A stretch of DNA of 64,000 nucleotides from Solwaraspora sp. WMMA2065 (GTDB taxonomy: Bacteria; Actinomycetota; Actinomycetes; Mycobacteriales; Micromonosporaceae). The stretch spans positions 2,232,001 to 2,296,000 of the forward strand of contig NZ_CP128361.1 in the NCBI RefSeq assembly GCF_030345075.1, given 5' to 3'. The notes below the pieces were generated by a model, which searched no databases, was not told where the DNA came from, and saw only the letters and a program-made list of their open reading frames with translations. The position numbers and the translations under genes were made by a program. Of the stretch, positions 17,180 through 24,300 are shown piece by piece. The number at the start of each line of letters is the position of its first letter. Positions within the stretch are counted from its first letter, which is position 1.

Positions 17180-17230
17180 ATCGACCGGTCGCGTCTACGG
17201 ACGCCCGGCGGACGAGAAGGGGGATCTCTC

Positions 17231-17923
17231 ATGAGCGATCTGGTCCGCACGGCGCGGCTGACCGGCGTGTTCTATCTGGGACTCGGCGTCACCGCCATGC
17301 TCGGTTTTCTGGTCGTCCGACCCCAGCTGTTCGCCGCCAGCGACCCCGCCGCGACACTGGGCAACCTGGTCGGGCACGACATGCTCGCCCGCGTCGGCGT
17401 CGCGCTCGAGCTGGGCGTCGTCGTCACCCAGGCACTCGCCGCCGTCTGGTTCTACCGCCTCTTCCGCACCGCCGACCCGGTCGCCGCCGGCAGCATCGGC
17501 GCGTTCGGTCTGGTCAACGCGGTGGCGATCATGGGCAGCGCGGCGATGCTCGCCACGGCCGGCGAGGTCGCGGCCGAGCCGATCGGCGACGCCGCAACCA
17601 CCGTCCAGACCCTCTACCTGGTCAGCGACAACCTGTGGGGGGTCGGCAACCTGTTCTTCGGGCTCTGGCTCATCCCGATGGGCACCAGTGTGCTCCGGTC
17701 ACGCTGGATGCCGCAACCGCTCGGCTGGGTGCTCGTCGGTGGCGGAATCTGCTACCTCGCGAGCGGATTCCTGCGCTACCTCGCGCCCGACGCCCGGATC
17801 GTCGCCGACCTGCTCGTGGCGCCGGCCACCGTCGGGGAAATCTGGATGATCGGCTACCTGCTGACCGTCGGCGTCCGGCGACAGGTGCCGTCGCGGGTGT
17901 TGCCGCACCGTCAGGGCGGGTAG
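17231..17923 (+). CDS. DUF4386 domain integral membrane protein
   Basis: 230 residues, almost entirely hydrophobic with six or so predicted transmembrane helices. The opening RTARLTGVFYLGLGVTAMLGF and the central DNLWGVGNLFFGLWLIPMG are typical of DUF4386 proteins. The function of the family is unknown. AAGGGGG lies about 8 nt before the ATG. A perfect 13-bp inverted repeat just upstream implies tight transcriptional control. Confidence 0.85.
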   Translation: MSDLVRTARLTGVFYLGLGVTAMLGFLVVRPQLFAASDPAATLGNLVGHDMLARVGVALELGVVVTQALAAVWFYRLFRTADPVAAGSIGAFGLVNAVAIMGSAAMLATAGEVAAEPIGDAATTVQTLYLVSDNLWGVGNLFFGLWLIPMGTSVLRSRWMPQPLGWVLVGGGICYLASGFLRYLAPDARIVADLLVAPATVGEIWMIGYLLTVGVRRQVPSRVLPHRQGG

Positions 17924-17930
17924 GCGAAGA

Positions 17931-18173
17931 TTGCAGCGGATCACGTGCGACGCCGCGATCGGGCCCGACGAGGTGCGGAGAGCTGGCGAGGAGAGCTTCA
18001 TCGGCAACGGGCAGTTCCTCAAGTCGATGATCCCGCACCACTCGCGGGCGATCCTGGTATGCGAGCGGTCGGACATCACCGACCCGGAAATCATCGAGCT
18101 GTGTGGACAGATCGTCGAGACGCAGCAGGAGGAGATCGACCAGATGAAGCAGATCCTGCAGCGGTACGAATGA
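17931..18173 (+). pseudogene. C-terminal remnant of a DUF305 protein (or an 80-residue mini-version)
   Basis: 80 residues from a TTG start. The segment FLKSMIPHHSRAILVCERSDITDPEII and the end ETQQEEIDQMKQIL match the C-terminal half of DUF305 proteins, whose His/Met pairs are linked with metal (copper) handling. Intact relatives are about twice as long and begin with an N-terminal membrane or signal region; here the preceding gene ends only 7 nt upstream, so that part is missing. Its stop overlaps the next ATG (ATGA). It may be a decayed gene or a real small cytoplasmic protein. Confidence 0.6.
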
Positions 18174-18694
18174 GTCACCTCCGCGCGGCGCTCGGCGTCG
18201 TCCTCGCTGTCGTCGCCATCGGGGCGGGCACCCTGGCGGCCTGCACCGCCGACCCGCCGGAAGCCGATACCGGCCCGCCCGCCACCAGCGGCGCCGACCC
18301 GGTCGACCAGCGGTCAGCGGCGCCGCCGCCGGTCGCGCCCGCTCCGACGATCGCACCGCTGCCCGGCCCAATGGCCGACGCCCGGCCCGTCGCCTCGGTG
18401 GCCGCCACCAGCGGCCCGGTCTCGGTCGGCACGGTCGAGGTCCCGCCCGGCCGGTTGTCGGTCAGCCTCGACTGCGTCAGCGGCGGCCGCGGGGATGCCG
18501 CCGCCGCCAGCGGCGCGGCCGACCTCGCGGTGTTCCTCGACCCGGAGATGCGGTTCGAGCTGCAGTGCCCCGCCGACGAGGTGACGATGACCCGCAACGT
18601 CGACCAGGACCACCCGGGCGGTCCGGTCACCATCCGGGTCGAGGCCGGCGCGGACGTGCGGTGGAACCTGCTGGTCGAGCATCAGCCGGGCTAG
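18170..18694 (+). CDS. Secreted lipoprotein of unknown function
   Basis: 174 residues beginning at an ATG that overlaps the previous stop. The signal peptide MSHLRAALGVVLAVVAIGAG ends in the lipobox LAAC, so the protein is lipid-anchored outside the membrane. A long Pro/Ala-rich low-complexity linker (about residues 30-85) leads to a small beta-rich domain (VSVGTVEVPPGRLSVSLDC ... VTIRVEAGADVRWNLLVEHQPG) with two cysteines that could pair. No enzyme motif is visible. A shared transcript with the DUF305-like remnant is likely. Confidence 0.75.
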   Translation: MSHLRAALGVVLAVVAIGAGTLAACTADPPEADTGPPATSGADPVDQRSAAPPPVAPAPTIAPLPGPMADARPVASVAATSGPVSVGTVEVPPGRLSVSLDCVSGGRGDAAAASGAADLAVFLDPEMRFELQCPADEVTMTRNVDQDHPGGPVTIRVEAGADVRWNLLVEHQPG

Positions 18695-18703
18695 GCTGCA
18701 CCG

Positions 18704-19135
18704 GTGAACGGGTGCGTGTTCTGCCGGATCATCGCCGGGGAGTCCCCCGCGTGGCGGGTAGCCGACTCCCCCACCGGGGTGGCGTTCCTGGACACCCGGC
18801 CGGTGTTCCCGGGCCACGTGCTGATCAGCCCGCGCCCGCACGTGGTCACCCTGACCGACCTGCCGCCGGCCGATCTGGCCGGGTACTTCTCACTGGTGCA
18901 GCGGGTCGCGGCGGCGGTCGAGGCTGGCCTGGACGCGGGCGGCACCTTCGTCGCGATCAACAACCGGGTGTCCCAGTCGGTGCCGCACCTGCACACCCAC
19001 GTGGTGCCCCGGACCAGGGGCGACGGGCTGCGCGGCTTCTTCTGGCCGCGCCGGCGCTACGCCGACGACGTCGAGGCCCGGCGGTACGCCGAACGGGTCG
19101 CCGCCGCGTTACCTCCCGGGCCGGATCTGCCGTGA
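18704..19135 (+). CDS. HIT-family nucleotide hydrolase/transferase
   Basis: 143 residues. The zinc- or substrate-binding N-terminus CVFCRIIAGE and the catalytic histidine triad HLHTHVVPR (H-x-H-x-H) near residues 97-105 define the HIT superfamily. Members hydrolyse adenosine-phosphate linkages such as AMP-lysine or Ap4A in the cytoplasm. Length and motif order are normal. GTG start 9 nt after the lipoprotein gene stop. The next 157 bp hold no gene. Confidence 0.92.
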   Translation: MNGCVFCRIIAGESPAWRVADSPTGVAFLDTRPVFPGHVLISPRPHVVTLTDLPPADLAGYFSLVQRVAAAVEAGLDAGGTFVAINNRVSQSVPHLHTHVVPRTRGDGLRGFFWPRRRYADDVEARRYAERVAAALPPGPDLP

Positions 19136-19292
19136 AGCCGCCCTCGTGATCAGGCGGAGCGACGCGCGGAGTCAGCCTCGCCCGATATCCGGCAGTATAT
19201 ATAGACGTGCATATATTGACCTGGTGCGTGGACCCGACGGACCGCCCGGTCCCACGCCGGGTGGTACGGGAGTGGGGCCGGGCGGCGGATGG
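19136..19292. other. Gene-free gap with an AT-rich palindrome
   Basis: No gene is supported here. At 19196-19217 an AT-rich element reads TATATATA-GACGTGC-ATATATT, striking against the surrounding GC-rich DNA. AT-rich dyads of this sort are common operators of PadR-family regulators, but no PadR gene adjoins. It may be a relic of a lost transcription unit. Confidence 0.4.
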
Positions 19293-20333
19293 TCACCAGC
19301 GAGCCGTTATCCGGACCACCGTGTACGGCAGCACCGGGTCGGTCGCCCCGTACTGGAAGTTGACCAACAGCAGGTCGCGGCCGTCGAACGCGGCCGTCGA
19401 CGGGCCGTGCAGCCGGGGGTCGGTGACCCGGGCCAGCAGCGTGGCCCGGGTGGCGTGGCGGTGCAGCCGCAGCACGTTGACCGTGTCGCCGTTCCCGTCG
19501 ATGTTGCTGACCGCGTACAGCAGGTCGCCCCGGATCAGCAGGCCGTCGCCGTGCACCGCCGCGCCGCCCAGGTCGATCGCGGAGACGGTACGCCGCCGCA
19601 GGTCGACGCGGTGCAGCGCGCCGTCGTTGTAGTCCGCGACGATCAGATACCGCTGGTCCGGGGTGACCACCAGTCCGTTGAGGTTGAACCCGTCGTCGTA
19701 GTCGATGCCGGTGCCCCGCAGGTCGACGAACGGCCGCAGCGGCGCGGTCGCCCCGACGCCGCCACGCAACTGCCCGGCGGTGATCCGGTACAGGGTGGGC
19801 TGAAACGAGTCGGTCACGTAGACGTCGCCGTTGGCGGCCAACGCGACGTCGTTGAGCATCGAGTTCGAAGTGGCGGTGGCGAAGCGGTGCAGCAGGTCGC
19901 CGCTGCGGGTGTCGTACACCCAGACGTAGCCGGTGCCGCCGCCGGCGACGATCAGCCGGCCTGCCCGGTCGACCTTCATGCCGCCGGCGGTGGTCCGGCC
20001 GTCGGCATCGTCGCCGGCCAGCCAGACGGTGGTACGTGGGGAGCGAACGTCGCCCCGGTAGATCCGCCCGTCGGTGAGGCTGCTGACGTAGAAGTACGGG
20101 CCGCGCGGGTCGCGGGCGATGCCTTCCGGGTAGGCATCGTCGCCGGCCAGCACGTAGCTGCCCGGCCGCTGGTGGTGCTGGTGGTGCTGGTGGTGCTGGT
20201 GCGCTTGCGCCGAGCCGGCGTGAAATGCGATCGGTGCGGCCGCGGCGGGAGCTGCGGGTGCCGCCGGCCCAGCGGCGAGTACGCCGGACGTCGCGGCGAC
20301 GGCGGCCGCGACGAGCAGTCGAGATGTGTGCAC
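19293..20333 (-). CDS. Secreted SMP-30/NHL-like beta-propeller protein with His-Gln repeat
   Basis: 346 residues with a Sec signal peptide (Ala/Pro-rich, ending about residue 34). Directly after it comes a His-Gln stretch, HQHHQHHQHHQ, encoded by a 9-bp DNA repeat, which could bind metal ions. The rest is a six-bladed propeller pattern (GIARDPRGPYFYVSSLTDGRIYRGD, MKVDRAGRLIVAGGG, NDVALAANGDVYVTDS, NGLVVTPDQRYLIVAD) as in SMP-30/gluconolactonase and NHL proteins. Activity may be lactone hydrolysis or simple ligand binding; not resolved. It is divergent from the LysR regulator, which probably controls it. Confidence 0.82.
   Translation of the reverse strand: MHTSRLLVAAAVAATSGVLAAGPAAPAAPAAAAPIAFHAGSAQAHQHHQHHQHHQRPGSYVLAGDDAYPEGIARDPRGPYFYVSSLTDGRIYRGDVRSPRTTVWLAGDDADGRTTAGGMKVDRAGRLIVAGGGTGYVWVYDTRSGDLLHRFATATSNSMLNDVALAANGDVYVTDSFQPTLYRITAGQLRGGVGATAPLRPFVDLRGTGIDYDDGFNLNGLVVTPDQRYLIVADYNDGALHRVDLRRRTVSAIDLGGAAVHGDGLLIRGDLLYAVSNIDGNGDTVNVLRLHRHATRATLLARVTDPRLHGPSTAAFDGRDLLLVNFQYGATDPVLPYTVVRITARW
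20170..20210. repeat. Short tandem repeat encoding His-Gln
   Basis: About four copies of a 9-bp unit (GGTGCTGGT on the + strand) inside the propeller gene, encoding HHQ repeats on the opposite strand. Units are nearly identical, so copy number could vary in frame. Confidence 0.8.
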
Positions 20334-20425
20334 TGTGTCCCTTCCGGTGGTCGGTCGATTCGAGCCTGACCGGCGGGAACGACCCGCAACAAGATCACCT
20401 GAGTATGTCGGGATACCGTGCCGGT

Positions 20426-21361
20426 ATGTCGGTCGAGCTGCGCGTCATGCGGTACGTCGTCGCCGTCGCCGAGGAGGGCAGCTTCGAGAGCGCGGCGCGC
20501 CGACTGCACATGGCGCAGCCGCCGCTGAGCCGACAGATCCGCGACCTGGAGCGGCAGCTCGGCGTACCACTGTTCGAGCGTCGGCCGACTAGGCTGACCG
20601 ACGCGGGGGCGGCGTTCGTGGCGTCCGCCCGGCGGCTGCTCGACGACGCCGACTCGGTGGTCCGGGCGGCCCGGGCCGCCGGGCAGGGTCAGATCGGGAC
20701 GGTGCGGATCGGGTTGGTCGCCAGCGCCACGTCGCAGGTGCTGCCGCGCCTGCTAGCGGCGGTACGGGCCGCCCATCCGCAGATCACCGTACGGACGCGG
20801 GAGGCGTGGCCGGCCGAGCTGGACGCCGGGCTGCGGGCCGGCCGGTTCGACCTGGTGCTTTCCCGGGGGATGCCGGGCTACCAGGACCTGGACCGCCAGA
20901 CGGTACGCCGGGAGCCACTGGTAGCGGTGGTCGACGCCGGACATCCGCTGGCCGGGCGTACCGCTGTCGGGTCGGACGCGGTGGGGCCGGACACGGCCGG
21001 GTCGGAGACGGTCAGGTCGGACGCGGTCGGGTTGGCCGACCTGGCCGGCGGCCGGCTGAGTCTGCCGCCGGAGGAACTGACGCCCGGCTACCGGTCGGCG
21101 ATCCTGGCCGCCTGCGCCCGCGCCGGGGTGGTCGTCGAGGTGGTCGACTGCGAACAGGTGGGGTGGCGCCGGATCGGGCTGGCCGACGTCGACGGTTTCG
21201 CCCTGGTACCCCGATCGCTCACCCAGTTACCCACAGTGGACGGGGTGGTGCTCCGGCTGACCGACGAGCTTCCCGCCCCTGATCTGGAGCTGGTGTGGCG
21301 GCGGGACGCCACGTCACCGGCCGGACTGGCCGTCGCCCGGCTCGCCCACGACCTTCATTGA
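20426..21361 (+). CDS. LysR-family transcriptional regulator
   Basis: 311 residues. N-terminal winged HTH: MRYVVAVAEEGSFESAARRLHMAQPPLSRQIRDLE, followed by a LysR effector-binding domain. About residues 178-200 hold a low-complexity insert (VGSDAVGPDTAGSETV...) from a 15-bp tandem repeat, in a surface region between subdomains; ordinary family members lack it. ATG 20405 in the same frame would add 7 residues. The gene is divergent, by 92 bp, from the secreted propeller gene, the classic LysR target arrangement. Confidence 0.88.
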   Translation: MSVELRVMRYVVAVAEEGSFESAARRLHMAQPPLSRQIRDLERQLGVPLFERRPTRLTDAGAAFVASARRLLDDADSVVRAARAAGQGQIGTVRIGLVASATSQVLPRLLAAVRAAHPQITVRTREAWPAELDAGLRAGRFDLVLSRGMPGYQDLDRQTVRREPLVAVVDAGHPLAGRTAVGSDAVGPDTAGSETVRSDAVGLADLAGGRLSLPPEELTPGYRSAILAACARAGVVVEVVDCEQVGWRRIGLADVDGFALVPRSLTQLPTVDGVVLRLTDELPAPDLELVWRRDATSPAGLAVARLAHDLH

Positions 21362-21378
21362 TCATCGAACGGGGCCGC

Positions 21379-24300
21379 TCAGCTGTCCGACGACCGACGG
21401 GTGACCGCGCGGGCCAGCGGCGAAACCTTCGTCAACCGGGCCGAGGCGGCGGCGGTGAGCGCCTTACGGCCGTAGGTCTGCAGGGTCGCCCGGTAGACGG
21501 CCTCCGGCTGGTGCCAGCCGAGGACGCTGGCGTGCCCGGCCATCACCTGCGCGAGTTCGGCGGGCGGCACCTCCTCCAAGGTGCGTGGACCGAGCGCCCG
21601 GGGCAGCGCCGGCGGTTGATGGGCGAGCCGGTAGGTGCTCGGCTGGACTCCGGACTCACCGAGGGGGTTGTCCCGGACGAGCAGACCTCTGCGTACCACT
21701 GCGGTGACCACCTTGTTGATCGCGCTCGCCGAGGCCCGGCCGACGCGCTTACCACCGGCCGCATGCACGTACGCGGTCTGCAGCCGCTCGCCGGTCATCG
21801 GGCCTTCGCAGGCGACGATGGCGAGAATGGCCTCCTGCATCCCGGGCGGCGGCGGAGTCTCGGCGCGCGGGGCGTCGCCCTGGAAGATCTCGTACGGCTT
21901 GAGCCCAGGCGCCGGGTCCGAATCCCGCTCGGCGGGTTCCACCGGACCGACCGGCTCCACCTGCTCGACGGGTTCCACCGGACTGACTGGTTCCGCCTGG
22001 CTGACTGGTTCGCGCGCCGGTTCGGCTGCCGCTGCCCAGCCGGACGGGCGGATACCCCGCCGGTCCAGCGCCGCCCGCAGATCCTGCAACACCGCCGCTT
22101 CATCGACGACGAACGACGACTGCGGGATACGGAAGAACTCCCAGCCGCAGCGCTCCAGTTCCCGCTGCCGGGCCATGTCGGCCTCGTAGCGGTCGGGCCC
22201 GTGCCAGGCGTCGCCGTCGCACTCGACCGCGAGCCGTCCGTTCGGACCTATCACCACCAGGTCGATGAGATAGCCGATCGCCTCGAACTGCGGCACGACG
22301 GTGAAGCCGGCGGCGACGAGCCGGTTGTAGACACGCTGCTCGAACAGTGAGTCGAAGGGTGCGACCCGGCGGTCCTCGGGCACCTCGGTCGGCAGTCGGG
22401 TGCCGTCGTGCTCGCTCGGGCGGGCGGTCACGCCGTAGCAGTAGTCGAGCAGCTGGTAACGCATGTCCTCGGGATTGCCGAGGTCGCTGAGTCGGACCGA
22501 GTGGAAGACCCACATCTGGTCCTTGGCGCGGGAGGCGGCGACGTTGTAGCGCTGCACGTACATCTCGGCTATGGCGGCACCGATCCGTACGCCGTCCTCC
22601 ATCGCCGCGACCATGCTGAGGAACACGACGTCGCGTTCGGATCCCTGGAAATCGGCGGAGTCGCCGCACCGCAGCTCCCGGCGCTCCCATTCCGCCGGAT
22701 CGAGCTGTTCCAGCAGCAGCCGTTCAATCCGCTTGGCCTGATGGACTCCCTGCAGCGAGATCACGCCGAAGGTCAGACCGTCGTAGCGGGGGTCCTGCGC
22801 ACAGGCCACGATCTGCGCGACGACCGCCTCGGCCTCCGGCGGGTTGACCTTGTTGCTGGTGCCGCTGACATAACCGTTCCCGACGTGCACCGGCCGGATC
22901 GGTTCGAGGCGGTCGGCCCCGTACTGACGGACGGGGATCAGCCGGATGTTCTCCGGCTCGTACGCGATCCGGTTGGAGAAGTTGATGATCTCCGGAACGC
23001 AGCGGCGGTGTTCGGTCAACGGAATCAGGCCGCTTAACCGCATCTTGGCCTCGTCGAACAGGCTTCGCTTCGGGTCCTGCCACGACGCCCGGTACGGGTC
23101 GTCGCCGAGGTACTGGTCCGCGAGGTCGCGCAGATGTTGCTGGTCGACGCCGACCCCGCTCGGTGAGACCTGCTTGTCGTCGCCGATCACCACGATCTTC
23201 GGCGCCAGGTACTGCAGGAACGTCGCGGCCAGCCCCGCCTGTGACGCCTCGTCCACGACGACGACGTCGAACATGTCCGGCTGCACCTGCAGCTGTTCCG
23301 CGATCCGGTAGATCGGCATGATCCAGACCGGTACCGACGGGCGGCAGCGGTCCATGGCCTGGCGGATCTCGGCGCGACGCTGATGGGCGTACTTGCCGGT
23401 GCCCTTGCCGAGCCCTCGCACGAGTTGGCCGTACTGCTGCAGGTTGGCCCGGGCGGAGCCGCTGATCCGGTCCGGCGAGGCGGCATGTCGCCAGGCGCGG
23501 GCGGCGGCCAGCTCCTCGACGTGGCCCCGGATCCGGCCCTCGAGCTCACCGATCTCGGCCTGCAGCCGGTTGAGATCGGTGATCTGCCGGTCGGCGAGCC
23601 ACGCGCCGACGACCGCCCAGGCCCAGGCGTCGTCCCAGCCGTCGAGGCGCTCGTCCCATCTGTCATCGGCGCAGTCGGTGACGACGGCGTCGTGCAGGCG
23701 GGGCGCCACCGCCCGCAGCCGGGAACCGAGCGCGTCCCGACGGTCGACGAGTTCACGCACCTGGGTCAGTCGCGTGAGCCGAGCGACAGCGGCGGCGTAC
23801 CTGCCCACGTCCCGGGCGGCGACCGCCTCCACCAGCTCGCGCAGCGGTGCAGCGGCGGTCGGCTGATGGCTCAGCGCGACGACCGGCTCCCCGATGGCGT
23901 TCACGGCGGTCCGGGTCCGCGCCAGGTGGTCGGCGGCGGCGGCCGAGTCCACCAACGCGGCGTAGGCCCGTACTGCCGAAAGATCCGACCACTGTGGGCG
24001 GGGTAGCTGTGCGGCCGCCAGCCGGTGCTCCTGGTCGGTCAGCCCGGCGCCGAGCGCGAGAACCCGCTGCAGTTGGCTCAGCTCGGTCTGGTGCCAGGTC
24101 AGCCGTTCCTGGAAGGTGTCCTCGGGCGGGACGACGACGGTGGCCGGCCAGGCGCGGTCGGCAGCGGTCAGCAGCCGGGTGGCCTGTGCCCAGGCGAGGA
24201 ACGCGTTGACGGCCTCGACCGTGGTCGGCGGGCGACCGTCCACGCGGACCCGGCTGAACAGCTCCCGAGCCGCCTTGACCGGCTTGGCGGCGAGCAGGTT

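Noticed and set aside
20165-20215. Possible CRISPR or satellite array
   Set aside because: 9-bp units with no spacers, inside a coding region; simple codon repeat.
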